From assembly GCA_003519585.1 (NCBI GenBank), contig DOWL01000204.1, positions 8,701-44,832 on the forward strand: a stretch of DNA of 36,132 bases, given 5' to 3'. The translations under genes were made by a program, and so were the position numbers. Under the pieces are notes generated by a model. That model was not told the DNA's origin and searched no databases. It was given only the letters and a program-made list of their open reading frames with translations. Positions 25,153-32,871 of this stretch are shown here, in pieces (the first letter of the stretch is position 1; every line of letters starts with the position of its first letter). Source of the DNA: Nocardioides sp. GTDB taxonomy: Bacteria; Actinomycetota; Actinomycetes; Propionibacteriales; Nocardioidaceae.

Positions 25153-25545
25153 ATGGCACGCGTCAAGCGGGCAGTGAACGCCCAGAAGAAGCGTAGGACC
25201 ACCCTCGAGCGCGCCAGCGGCTACCGCGGCCAGCGCTCGCGCCTCTACCGCAAGGCGAAGGAGCAGGTCACCCACTCGCTGGTCTACAGCTACAACGACC
25301 GGCGCAAGAACAAGGGCAACTTCCGGCGCCTGTGGATCCAGCGGATCAACGCCGCGGCCCGCGCGCAGGGCATGACCTACAACCGGTTCATCCAGGGCCT
25401 CGGCCTGGCCGGGGTCGAGGTCGACCGCAAGATCCTCGCCGACCTGGCCGTCAACGACATCGCGGCGTTCAACGCGCTGGTCGAGGTCGCCAAGGCCGCC
25501 CTGCCCGAGGACGTCAACGCGCCCAAGGCCGAGGCCTCGGCCTGA
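25153..25545 (+). CDS. rplT: 50S ribosomal protein bL20
   Basis: A 130-residue protein required for early 50S assembly. [39 protein letters not shown] and [19 protein letters not shown] are characteristic. AAGGAG lies 10 nt before ATG 25153. In some bacteria L20 represses its own operon by binding the leader; nothing in this leader clearly mimics its rRNA site. A short tail ([13 protein letters not shown]) extends the usual length of about 117 residues. Confidence 0.98.
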   Translation: MARVKRAVNAQKKRRTTLERASGYRGQRSRLYRKAKEQVTHSLVYSYNDRRKNKGNFRRLWIQRINAAARAQGMTYNRFIQGLGLAGVEVDRKILADLAVNDIAAFNALVEVAKAALPEDVNAPKAEASA

Positions 25546-25565
25546 CCACTCCTCCGGACCGGTCG

Positions 25566-26339
25566 GTGGACGAGGACGGCGCGCAGCGCCTGTCCCGCAA
25601 CCGCCTGAAGGAGCTGCGTCGACTCAGCCGCCGTTCGGAGCGATCCGAACGGCGGCTGTTCCTCGCCGACGGCCCGAAGGCCGTCGAGGGTGCTCTCGCC
25701 GTCGGCTGTGTGGTCGAGCTCTTCGCCAAGCGCGACACCGAGCTCCCGCCTGGGTCCGACTCCCTCGCCGAGATCACCTGGATCGATGAGCGCGCGCTCG
25801 CATCGCTGAGCGACTCGGTCACCCCGGCCGGCGTCGTCGCGCTGTGCCGGTACGTCGACGTACCCCTCGACCAAGCCCTCGCCGGTGCCCGGCTCGTAGC
25901 GATCTGCGCCGACGTGCGCGACCCAGGCAACGCCGGCACCGTGATCCGCTGCGCCGACGCGGCCGGCGCCGACGCGGTCGTCCTGGCCGGCGACTCCGTC
26001 GACCTCTACAACCCGAAGACCCTGCGGGCCAGCGTCGGCAGCGCGTTCCACCTGCCGATCGCCGTCGAGCGCTCCGCCGCCGCGGCGGTGGCGGCGGCCC
26101 AGGCCGCCGGGCTCACCGTGCTCGCCGCCGACGGCGCCGGTGAGGTCGGGCTGTACGACGCCCCGCTGGCCGGGCCGACGGCGTGGCTGTTCGGCAACGA
26201 GGCCTGGGGGCTGCCCGAGGAGTTGGCGGCACTCGCCGACCACCGGGTCGCCATCCCGATCCACGGCCGCGCCGAGAGCCTCAACCTCTCCACCGCCGCC
26301 GCGCTGTGCCTCTACGAATCGAAACGAACGCAGATGTGA
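25566..26339 (+). CDS. SpoU/TrmH family RNA 2'-O-ribose methyltransferase
   Basis: A 257-residue SPOUT-class methyltransferase that modifies ribose in tRNA or 23S rRNA. The N-terminal substrate-binding domain (ERRLFLADGPKAVEGAL) precedes the knotted domain with motif 1 ICADVRDPGNAGTVIRCADA, motif 2 WLFGNEAWGLPEEL and motif 3 IPIHGRAESLNLSTAAAL. The GTG at 25566 is the likely start; there is no clear ribosome binding site, and the gene begins 20 nt after rplT. A 15-bp perfect hairpin is embedded near the 5' end of the reading frame. Confidence 0.9.
   Translation: MDEDGAQRLSRNRLKELRRLSRRSERSERRLFLADGPKAVEGALAVGCVVELFAKRDTELPPGSDSLAEITWIDERALASLSDSVTPAGVVALCRYVDVPLDQALAGARLVAICADVRDPGNAGTVIRCADAAGADAVVLAGDSVDLYNPKTLRASVGSAFHLPIAVERSAAAAVAAAQAAGLTVLAADGAGEVGLYDAPLAGPTAWLFGNEAWGLPEELAALADHRVAIPIHGRAESLNLSTAAALCLYESKRTQM
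25625..25658 (+). terminator. 15-bp perfect hairpin with GCGA loop inside the methyltransferase gene
   Basis: Arms CAGCCGCCGTTCGGA (25625-25639) and TCCGAACGGCGGCTG (25644-25658) are exact reverse complements around a GNRA-type tetraloop, followed by TTCCTC. It lies 80 nt after the rplT stop but inside the coding frame. It may partly terminate the infC-rpmI-rplT transcript, or stabilise a processed 3' end. Confidence 0.65.
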
Positions 26340-26394
26340 CGCACGTGACGCCCGGTCGACGCTGAAGGGAATGCCCGAGCGGCTTCGCAAGCCA

Positions 26395-26557
26395 GGAGGG
26401 AGCGCAGCGACCCGGTCTTTCGCGGCGGAGCCGCGCGCCCGGTGATCGGCCTCGATGGCCGTGGCGACAGTGCCGAGTGAGCGTCAGCGAGCGAAGGCAC
26501 CGGCGAGCGCAGCGAGCGTCGCCGCGGACTCGGGGCCGAAACTCGCCGGGGTATTCA
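26395..26557 (-). repeat. Dispersed element of about 163 bp, copy C (reverse)
   Basis: Reverse orientation relative to copy B. The start module (26533-26557) reads TTGAATACCCCGGCGAGTTT on the minus strand; the far module (26395-26440) matches 12785-12830 at 45 of 46 positions. The middle is rich in CGCTCGCTG-like steps. No protein is encoded. The full gap between the methyltransferase and EAL-HDOD genes is 26340-26781. Confidence 0.75.
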
Positions 26558-26650
26558 ACAAGCGGACATGACGATCTCCGAAGCCGGCCAGCTTCTAGGA
26601 GGGCCCTCGCGTGGCTGGCCAGCATCGAGCCGGCGCGCAGACCCGGGGGT

Positions 26651-26671
26651 GAAACTCGCCGGGGTATCCAA
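26651..26671 (-). repeat. Dispersed element end module, copy D (reverse)
   Basis: TTGGATACCCCGGCGAGTTTC on the minus strand is identical to the start of copy B over these bases. Beyond this the sequence diverges, so it is an end fragment 94 bp from copy C. I see nothing else in 26672-26781. Confidence 0.65.
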
Positions 26672-26781
26672 CGGCGACACATCTAGCCCACCTTGGCCCG
26701 TGGCCCGGATCGGCTCAGGCGGGGAGCCGAACGACCGATGGGGACCCACGTCCACCAGGCGACGGCGAATGTGGGGTGCCC

Positions 26782-28035
26782 ATGACAGAGCACGCGAACG
26801 AGTCTTCGACGACCGTGCACCGATTGGTGGCCCGGCAGCCCATCATGGGCATCGACGACGCGATCGTCGCGTTCCAGCTCGTGCACCGCGCCACGCCTGA
26901 GGCGCAGCCCGCCACGCCGAACGCCGCAGACGAGACGATGACGGTCGCGGATCTGTTCGGCGACGTGTCCGTCGACGTCGGCCGCCTGGTCGGCGACCTG
27001 CAGGTCTACTGCGAGCCCGGGCCGGGGGTGCTCGACGGGTCGACCCCGGTCACGCCACCCACCCATCGCACGGTGCTGGACGTCCCCGCCGACCTCGGCA
27101 GCGATCCCGAGCTGGTCGAGCGCTGCCGAGGCTTCATCGAGGAGGGGTACTCCATCGCGGTCGACCGGTTCTCCGGCCAGCCCGGCGTCGAGGCGCTGCT
27201 CGAGTTGGCCGAGGTGGTCAAGGTCGACCTCGAGGCGCACCCGCGGCCAGAGGTGCTGGAACTGGTGGCCCGGTGCCGACCGCTCCAGGTGAGCCTGCTC
27301 GCCACCCGGTGCCGGACCGAGGAGGACCTGGCCTGGGCCAAGTTGGCGGGGTTCACGCTCTTCCAGGGCCCGGCGGTGCAGCGACCCGTGGAGGCCGCCG
27401 GTGGCACGCTGGCGCCGTCAGCGCTGGCTCAGGTGCAGCTCGCGACCGAGCTGCTCGACGAAAGACTCGACTTCGGGCGCGTCGAGGCGATCTTGGCGCA
27501 TGAGCCGGCCCTGGTCGCGCAGATCCTGCACGAGGCCTCCCTAGGGGCCGGTGGGGGACTGCGTCGCGAGGTGCACACGGTCCGCGGTGCGCTGGTCCTG
27601 ATGGGCACCGTCCGGATCCGCCAGTGGGCCGCCCTGACCGTGTTGGGCCGGCAGGTCAGCAACAGCCGTACGGACGCCCTCGCGACCTCGCTGGTCCGGG
27701 CCCGGATGTGCGAGCTGCTGGCCCCGACCCGAGGGATCGACCGGGCTTTCGCCTTCACCGCGGGCCTGTTGTCGGGGCTCGACCGGCTGCTGGGGGTCGA
27801 GCTCAGCGAGGTCGAGGAGCGGGTCGACGTCGACGACAAACTGGCCGGTGCGGCGTTCCGCCGCGAGGGCGCCCTGGGCGAGCTGGTCGGCCTGGTCACC
27901 GACTACCAGGAGCTGGTCGACAACGGCGAGCCGACCGGACCCGAGTTCGGGAACTTCGAGCTGATGGCCGCCATGGCCTTCTGCTGGGCGATGTCGCACA
28001 TCACCGCCATGGAGCGCACCCCAGCCGCCGCGTGA
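26782..28035 (+). CDS. EAL-HDOD domain protein
   Basis: A 417-residue signalling protein. The N-terminal part resembles an EAL domain of the kind fused to HDOD, with VARQPIMGIDDAIVAFQLVHR in place of catalytic EAL motifs, so c-di-GMP hydrolysis is unlikely. The C-terminal HDOD domain has ILAHEPALVAQILHEASLG, then ALVLMGTVRIRQWAALTVL, and later helices that end near MAAMAFCWAMSHI. HDOD proteins serve as scaffolds in signalling. ATG 26782 or GTG 26776 could be the start; no firm ribosome binding site is seen. It is followed by a histidine kinase gene, a likely functional link. Confidence 0.82.
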   Translation: MTEHANESSTTVHRLVARQPIMGIDDAIVAFQLVHRATPEAQPATPNAADETMTVADLFGDVSVDVGRLVGDLQVYCEPGPGVLDGSTPVTPPTHRTVLDVPADLGSDPELVERCRGFIEEGYSIAVDRFSGQPGVEALLELAEVVKVDLEAHPRPEVLELVARCRPLQVSLLATRCRTEEDLAWAKLAGFTLFQGPAVQRPVEAAGGTLAPSALAQVQLATELLDERLDFGRVEAILAHEPALVAQILHEASLGAGGGLRREVHTVRGALVLMGTVRIRQWAALTVLGRQVSNSRTDALATSLVRARMCELLAPTRGIDRAFAFTAGLLSGLDRLLGVELSEVEERVDVDDKLAGAAFRREGALGELVGLVTDYQELVDNGEPTGPEFGNFELMAAMAFCWAMSHITAMERTPAAA

Positions 28036-28051
28036 GCCATACCGTCCATGA

Positions 28052-28057
28052 CAGGGT
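28052..28057 (+). promoter_or_regulatory. Possible leaderless -10 element of the PAS kinase gene (CAGGGT)
   Basis: CAGGGT lies exactly 6 nt before ATG 28064; the first base is off consensus. Confidence 0.3.
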
Positions 28058-28063
28058 TGCCCC

Positions 28064-29119
28064 ATGTCCGGACCCCTCGCGCACGAGGTCGTCGATGCGC
28101 TGCCCGACGGAGTGGTGCTCGCCGGCCCGGACGGCCTAGTCACGCTGATCTCCCGGGTTGCCGCGACCATGCTCGGCGTACCCCCTGACTCGGTCGGGCG
28201 GCCGCTCGGCGAGGTCCTCGCGCTGCGCGATCAGGACGGGAATGCGTGGGTGGGCCACAACCTCCCCTACGCCGGATTGCCGACGCGTACGGCGGTGCCG
28301 GAGCAGTCCTGGCTGCTCCCCAACGGCACCGAGGTGCTGGTCGCCGCGCGGATCCACCGATCGGCGCTCGACCAGCCGGTGTCGCAGGTCGCAGTCACCA
28401 TCCGCTCGGGTCGCGGCCGGGCCCGGCTCGACCGTGAGCGCTCCGACCTGGTCGCGACCGTCGCGCACGAGCTGCGCTCGCCGCTGACCGGCGTCAAGGG
28501 CTTCGTCCAGGCGCTGCTGAATCGCTGGGACCGCCTCAACGACGAGCAGAAGAAGCTGATGCTCACCACGGTCGCGGCCGACGCCGACCGGCTCAGCCGG
28601 CTGATCGCGGAGCTGCTGGACGTCGCCCGGATCGACACCGGCCGGCTCCAACTGCATCCGCGCCCCTGCGACGCGGCCGCGCTGACCCAGCGGATCGTCG
28701 ACTCGGTCGTCGCGGGCACCGCTCGCCCCATCGACCTCGACGTCACAGGGGAGCTGCCCGACATCCACGCCGATCCCGACAAGTTCACCCAGGTGGTGAC
28801 GAACCTGGTCGAGAACGCCGTCCGCCACGGTGAGGGCACCGTGCGGGTCACGCTCGAGCCGCTGGTCGAGGGAGAGCTGACCGACCAGTCGGGGGTCCGC
28901 GTCACCGTCGACGACGAGGGCGAGGGCATCCCCGTCGAGATGCGCCGGCGGGTCTTCACCAAGTTCTGGAAGGGCGGCAAACGGGGCGGCTCCGGCCTCG
29001 GCCTCTACATCGTCGGCGGACTGACCAAGGCCCACGGCGGGACGGTGACGATCGGCGACGCACCGGGTGGCGGCGCCCGGATCTCGGTCGCCTGGCCCTC
29101 GGGGTTCCCGGACATCTAG
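28064..29119 (+). CDS. PAS-domain sensor histidine kinase (soluble)
   Basis: A 351-residue kinase without membrane segments. A PAS-like domain (about 8-110: LPDGVVLAGPDGLVTLISRVAA) precedes the dimerisation domain with phospho-acceptor His135 in VAHELRSPLTGVKGF. The ATP-binding domain has the N box (TNLVENAVRHGEG), G1 (VDDEGEGIP), F box (FTKFWKGG) and G2 (GSGLGLYIV). It may sense a cytoplasmic signal. No regulator is adjacent in the same operon: the next response regulator gene is 263 bp away behind a repeat and has its own promoter and its own kinase partner. Confidence 0.9.
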   Translation: MSGPLAHEVVDALPDGVVLAGPDGLVTLISRVAATMLGVPPDSVGRPLGEVLALRDQDGNAWVGHNLPYAGLPTRTAVPEQSWLLPNGTEVLVAARIHRSALDQPVSQVAVTIRSGRGRARLDRERSDLVATVAHELRSPLTGVKGFVQALLNRWDRLNDEQKKLMLTTVAADADRLSRLIAELLDVARIDTGRLQLHPRPCDAAALTQRIVDSVVAGTARPIDLDVTGELPDIHADPDKFTQVVTNLVENAVRHGEGTVRVTLEPLVEGELTDQSGVRVTVDDEGEGIPVEMRRRVFTKFWKGGKRGGSGLGLYIVGGLTKAHGGTVTIGDAPGGGARISVAWPSGFPDI

Positions 29120-29138
29120 TGTGCTGACAGGACACTAG
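29116..29138 (+). terminator. Hairpin at the end of the PAS kinase gene
   Basis: CTAGTGT (29116-29122, holding the stop codon) pairs with ACACTAG (29132-29138) around a 9-nt loop. There is no U tract, so terminator function is tentative. Confidence 0.4.
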
Positions 29139-29171
29139 GCAGGCTGAGGTGCGGCGGTCGCACGCATCGCC

Positions 29172-29319
29172 GGTCGAGCCTGTCGAGACCACTGCAGCGC
29201 GTGTTGGGACCCGCCCTCGCGGAGATCTCGACACGCTCGGATGCGACCTCGTCCCTCGGTCGCGCTCGCTGCTCGATCACCGATGATCTGGTTCCGCTCG
29301 TTCCTCGCGGTCCCAGATC
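29172..29319 (-). repeat. Twin-hairpin repeat, locus II (reverse) with REP-like palindrome
   Basis: Read on the minus strand: the first hairpin pairs GATCTGG and CCGC with GCGG and CCAGATC (29285-29319, 2x2 internal mismatch), loop GAGGAACGA; then a spacer with ATCGAGCA; then GCGACC/GGTCGC (29243-29263), loop GAGGGACGA; then GTGTCGAGATC. A palindromic GGTCTCGACAGGCTCGACC follows (29190-29172). It matches locus I in order and in the conserved parts. Confidence 0.8.
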
Positions 29320-29338
29320 CTGCACAGAACCTTCACGA

Positions 29339-29356
29339 GTCCCACCCCCGTCCCAC
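29339..29356 (+). promoter_or_regulatory. Tandem GTCCCAC direct repeat before the regulator gene
   Basis: GTCCCAC occurs at 29339-29345 and 29350-29356, an 11-bp period, ending 13 bp before the -10 element. OmpR/PhoB-type regulators bind 11-bp direct repeats beside the -35 region, so self-regulation is plausible. Confidence 0.4.
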
Positions 29357-29369
29357 GCGCTCGCGCTCC

Positions 29370-29375
29370 TACCCT
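29370..29375 (+). promoter_or_regulatory. Putative leaderless -10 element of the response regulator gene (TACCCT)
   Basis: TACCCT lies 7 nt before ATG 29383. Confidence 0.5.
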
Positions 29376-29382
29376 CAACGGC

Positions 29383-30066
29383 ATGGAGCTGCGTCGGGTC
29401 CTGGTGGTCGAGGACGAGCCGGTCATCAACGATGCGGTGGCCGAGCGGCTCCGCGCCGAGGGGTTCCACGTCGACCAGGCGTACGACGGTCCGGGGGCGG
29501 TCGCGCAGGCCGTCGAGACCGAGCCCGACCTGGTGGTGCTCGACGTGATGCTGCCGGGCTTCGACGGCCACGAGGTGTGCCGCCGGATCCAGGCGAGCAA
29601 GCCCGTGCCGGTGCTCATGCTCACCGCCCGCGACGACGAGGCGGATGTCCTGGTCGGGCTCGCGGTGGGGGCCGACGACTACCTCACCAAACCGTTCCGG
29701 ATGCGGGAGATGGTGGCCCGGGTGCGTGCGTTGCTGCGCCGCGTCGACCGCGCGGCCGAGCTGGCCGCCCGCCCGTCGGCCCGGCTCGTCGTCGGCGACC
29801 TGGTCGTCGACACCGGCACCCGCCGGGTCACGGTCGGCGAGGAGGAGGTACGGCTCACCCCCACGGAGTTCGACCTGCTGGTGCGGCTGGCAGCCAACCC
29901 GGGGGAGGTGCTCACCCGCGAGCACCTCCTGGCCGAGGTGTGGGACTGGCCGGATGCCTCGGGCACCCGGACCGTGGACAGCCATGTCCGGGCGCTGCGC
30001 GCCAAGGTCGGCACCGGTCGAGTGCGGACCGTGCACGGCGTCGGCTACGCGCTGGAGCAGCCGTGA
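29383..30066 (+). CDS. OmpR-family response regulator
   Basis: A 227-residue two-domain regulator. The receiver domain has the acidic pair in VVEDEP, phospho-acceptor Asp54 in LVVLDVMLPG, and Lys in DYLTKPF. The C-terminal winged helix shows LTPTEFDLLVRLAANPGEVL and GTRTVDSHVRALRAKVG, as in OmpR and PhoB. Its stop overlaps the GTG of the kinase-DUF4173 fusion by 4 nt (GTGA), so this pair forms the two-component system. It probably binds the direct repeat in front of its own gene. Confidence 0.95.
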   Translation: MELRRVLVVEDEPVINDAVAERLRAEGFHVDQAYDGPGAVAQAVETEPDLVVLDVMLPGFDGHEVCRRIQASKPVPVLMLTARDDEADVLVGLAVGADDYLTKPFRMREMVARVRALLRRVDRAAELAARPSARLVVGDLVVDTGTRRVTVGEEEVRLTPTEFDLLVRLAANPGEVLTREHLLAEVWDWPDASGTRTVDSHVRALRAKVGTGRVRTVHGVGYALEQP

Positions 30067-32699
30067 GCTCACCGCTCCAGCCGGTCACCTCCATCAAGGT
30101 GAAGCTCGGCCTGCTCGTGACCGCCAGCGTGCTGGTCGCCGCCCTCGTGGGCGTGCTCGGCAGCCGGGCCGACGTACCCGTGCTGCTCGCCGTACCCGTG
30201 ACTGTCGCCCTGGCGCTCGCGGTCACCCAACTGCTCGCGGTCGGCATGACCTCGCCGCTGCGGGAGATGACCGAGGCGACCCGCCGGATGGCGCGCGGTG
30301 ACTACCGGGGCCGGGTCCGTGCCGACTCCTCCGACGAGATCGGCGAGCTCGCCCGCGCGTTCAACCAGATGGCCGCCGAACTCGCCTCCGTCGATCGCGA
30401 GCAACGCGACCTCGTGGCCACCGTCTCGCACGAGCTGCGTACGCCGTTGGCAGCGCTCACGGCGACCTTGGAGAACCTCGCGGACGGCGTCACCCCGGCG
30501 AACCCGACCACCCTCGGCGCCGCGGTCGACCAGGCCGAGCGGGTCGGAGGTCTGGTCGGGGACCTGCTCGAGCTCTCGCGGGTCGAGGCCGGCGTCGCCC
30601 CGCTCCGGCTCGGACCGCTGCGCGTGGGCGACCTGGTCGACGAGGTCGTCGCCGACCTGGTCCCGACCGGCCGCTCGGTGCGGTTCGAGGTGGCGCTTCC
30701 CGACGGACTCGAGGTGGACGCCGACCGGGCCCGGCTCCGCCAACTGCTGGTCAACGTCCTCGACAACGCCGTCCGCCACAGCCCCGAGGGTGGCCGGGTC
30801 ACCGTCACCGGTGTCGTGCTCGCCGACCGCTGGCGGCTCGACGTCGCCGACGAAGGCCCCGGCATCGCTCCGACCGATCGGGAGCGTGTTTTCGAGCGGT
30901 TCGGCACCCTGGCAAATCCCGCCGAGGGTGCGGCGACCGGGGGCACCGGCCTCGGCCTGGCCATCGCGCGGTGGGTCGCCTCGCTGCACAGCGGCACCAT
31001 CCGGTTCGTCGAGCCGCCGGTCGGCAGCTCCGGGGCACTGCTCCGGGTCGAGCTACCGATCCGGCCTCCCGTCCTGTCCGCCGTCCTTACTCCGTCCACC
31101 GCAGCCTTGCCGCACCCGCTCCCGCAGGAGGTCCCCGTGGTTACCCCGTCGACACCGTCCTCGCTTCCCGCACCACGTGTCCAGAGCGGTCCGCCGGGGT
31201 CGGCGGTGACGGCTGCGCCCGTTCTCGACCCCTTCTACGGCCGGTTCTGGCCGGACATCCCCGGCGCGGGTAGGGGACCGGTGCTGGCCGCCGCCGGGGT
31301 CGGCGTCCTGGCTGGCCTCGTGCTGCCCTTCCGGCCCGCCGGCCTGGCGCTGTTCCTCGTGCTTCTCGCCGCCGGGATCACCGTCGGGCTGAGCGCCAAG
31401 CATCGTCGCGACCCGTTCACCCTGGTCTGCCTCGGGCTGGGCGTGCTCTGCGCGCTGCCGGTCCTGCTGCTCGACGCGGACTGGATCGCGGTGCTCTGTG
31501 TGCTGGCCGGCATCACCGCGGTGATCGCCGGGGTGACGCGCGTACGACGGTTGCCGGAGTTCCTGCTGGCCGGCTTCTCCTGGCCGCTGGCCGGGCTGCG
31601 GAACCTGCCCTGGGTGGCCCGCACCCTGCGCAGCCTCAGCGGGCGTGACCGCACCCCACGGGTGCTGGGCACGGTGGTGATCTCGGCACTGGTCGTGTTG
31701 GTGTTCGGTCTGCTCTTCGTCTCGGCCGACGCGATCGTGGCCAGTTGGGTCGATGCCGTGCTGCCCGACCTCAGTGTCGACTCCGTCGTGCTGCGTGTCT
31801 TCGTGGCGGTGGCCGTGGCCGGGCTGACCCTCGCCGCGGCGTACCTCGCACTGAACCCGCCGGCGGTCGAGATGTGGGGGCTGCCCCGCGGGTCCACCGT
31901 GGCGCACCGCTTCGAGTGGCTGGTGCCGGTGCTGCTGGTCGATGCGGTGTTCGCGCTCTTCGTGGCCGCCCAGCTCAGTGTCTTCTTCGGAGGGCACGAC
32001 TATGTCCAGCGCACCACCGGACTCACCTACGCCGACTACGTCCACCAGGGTTTCGGGCAGTTGACCGTGGCGACCCTCCTCACCCTCGTGGTGGTCTGGG
32101 CCGCGTCGCACTGGGCCGGGGACCGGCGAGCCGACCGGTTCTGGCTGCGGGTCTCGCTCGGCGCCCTGTGCGGACTCACGCTGGTGGTCGTCGGCTCGGC
32201 GCTCTATCGCATGCACCTCTATCAGGAGGCCTACGGCTTCACCCGGCTCCGGCTCGTCGTCGACCTGTTCGAGGGTTGGCTCGGCCTCGTGGTGGTCGCC
32301 GTCGCTGTGGCCGGGCTGGTCCGCTGGGGTGTCTGGCTGCCGCGCTTCGCGCTGATCACCGGCGTCGCGGCTCTGCTGGGGCTGGCCGCGATCAATCCGG
32401 ACGCGTGGATCGCCGAGAAGAACCTCGACCGATACGCCGACACGGGCCGGGTCGACTGGTACTACCTCCAGGATCTCTCCGCCGACGCCGTACCCGTCTT
32501 CGAGGGTCGCTCCGAGATCGAGGTGAGCTGTGGGACACCTCGGCACTGGTCCCACGACGACGACTGGCTGTCGTGGAACCTCGGACGCAGCCGCGCCGAC
32601 GCCGCAGGGGTCGAGATCACGTCGATGGCCGACAGCGGGCGCGCCGACCCGTGCCCCGCGCAACCGCCACCGCCGCTACCGGGCGGCACGTCGGACTGA
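30063..32699 (+). CDS. Sensor histidine kinase fused to a DUF4173-like membrane domain
   Basis: An unbroken frame of 878 residues. The N-terminal part is a membrane kinase: two transmembrane segments (about 12-32 and 37-60), HAMP ([20 protein letters not shown]), His123 in [13 protein letters not shown], then N box [22 protein letters not shown] and [12 protein letters not shown]. It would normally end near residue 340 (LLRVELPI). A Pro/Ser-rich linker follows, and from about 375 an integral membrane region with roughly ten helices ([56 protein letters not shown]), resembling DUF4173/DUF4153 proteins. At residue 359 an in-frame GTG has AGGAGG 5 nt upstream, so a separate product is likely. 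The kinase call is firm; the DUF match is from memory of the pattern. Confidence 0.85.
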   Translation: MSSPLQPVTSIKVKLGLLVTASVLVAALVGVLGSRADVPVLLAVPVTVALALAVTQLLAVGMTSPLREMTEATRRMARGDYRGRVRADSSDEIGELARAFNQMAAELASVDREQRDLVATVSHELRTPLAALTATLENLADGVTPANPTTLGAAVDQAERVGGLVGDLLELSRVEAGVAPLRLGPLRVGDLVDEVVADLVPTGRSVRFEVALPDGLEVDADRARLRQLLVNVLDNAVRHSPEGGRVTVTGVVLADRWRLDVADEGPGIAPTDRERVFERFGTLANPAEGAATGGTGLGLAIARWVASLHSGTIRFVEPPVGSSGALLRVELPIRPPVLSAVLTPSTAALPHPLPQEVPVVTPSTPSSLPAPRVQSGPPGSAVTAAPVLDPFYGRFWPDIPGAGRGPVLAAAGVGVLAGLVLPFRPAGLALFLVLLAAGITVGLSAKHRRDPFTLVCLGLGVLCALPVLLLDADWIAVLCVLAGITAVIAGVTRVRRLPEFLLAGFSWPLAGLRNLPWVARTLRSLSGRDRTPRVLGTVVISALVVLVFGLLFVSADAIVASWVDAVLPDLSVDSVVLRVFVAVAVAGLTLAAAYLALNPPAVEMWGLPRGSTVAHRFEWLVPVLLVDAVFALFVAAQLSVFFGGHDYVQRTTGLTYADYVHQGFGQLTVATLLTLVVVWAASHWAGDRRADRFWLRVSLGALCGLTLVVVGSALYRMHLYQEAYGFTRLRLVVDLFEGWLGLVVVAVAVAGLVRWGVWLPRFALITGVAALLGLAAINPDAWIAEKNLDRYADTGRVDWYYLQDLSADAVPVFEGRSEIEVSCGTPRHWSHDDDWLSWNLGRSRADAAGVEITSMADSGRADPCPAQPPPPLPGGTSD
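31126..31139 (+). promoter_or_regulatory. Internal ribosome binding site and GTG start in the fusion gene
   Basis: AGGAGG (31126-31131), 5 nt spacer, GTG 31137. The codon is in frame and would start a 520-residue protein beginning [13 protein letters not shown], which is the size expected for a stand-alone DUF4173 protein. Confidence 0.55.
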
Positions 32700-32724
32700 G
32701 GTCATGGTGGGTGCCCGGTCAGCG

Positions 32725-32789
32725 CCGGGCGGCGGTGGGAGATCAACGTGTCGCGGGGCGGAAGTGGTTGATAGGTCACCGCCGCCCGG
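32725..32789 (+). terminator. Long nested inverted repeat upstream of pheS
   Basis: CCGGGCGGCGGTG (32725-32737) pairs perfectly with CACCGCCGCCCGG (32777-32789); inside, ATCAAC (32742-32747) pairs with GTTGAT (32767-32772). It lies upstream of the apparent pheS promoter, so it more likely ends the upstream transcript than controls pheS. There is no U tract. Confidence 0.55.
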
Positions 32790-32858
32790 AGCGGGCGCCG
32801 GCGACAGGTTCTGCACAGACACGACGTCACCAGTTCGCGGCGGTCGCGCCGTGGTTCC

Positions 32859-32864
32859 TAGACT
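32859..32864 (+). promoter_or_regulatory. Putative leaderless -10 element of pheS (TAGACT)
   Basis: TAGACT lies 7 nt before GTG 32872, with no ribosome binding site between. Confidence 0.55.
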
Positions 32865-32871
32865 CGACCCC

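Noticed and set aside
26281..26682. 133-codon minus-strand frame in the repeat-rich gap
   Set aside because: It consists of dispersed repeat sequence, and the shared peptide-like words (YPGEFRP) only reflect DNA repeats read in the same frame.
29241..30062. Upstream extension of the kinase-DUF4173 frame to 29241
   Set aside because: It overlaps the whole response regulator gene in another frame and encodes Arg/Gly-rich nonsense; GTG 30063 with a 4-nt overlap is the natural start.
32530..32871. Longer pheS starting at 32530 or 32704
   Set aside because: The added residues match no PheS N-terminus and span the inverted repeat; GTG 32872 has a TAGACT element 7 nt upstream.
32700..32871. T-box or leader-peptide control of pheS
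   Set aside because: No specifier stem, T-box sequence or run of Phe codons was found, and pheS appears leaderless.
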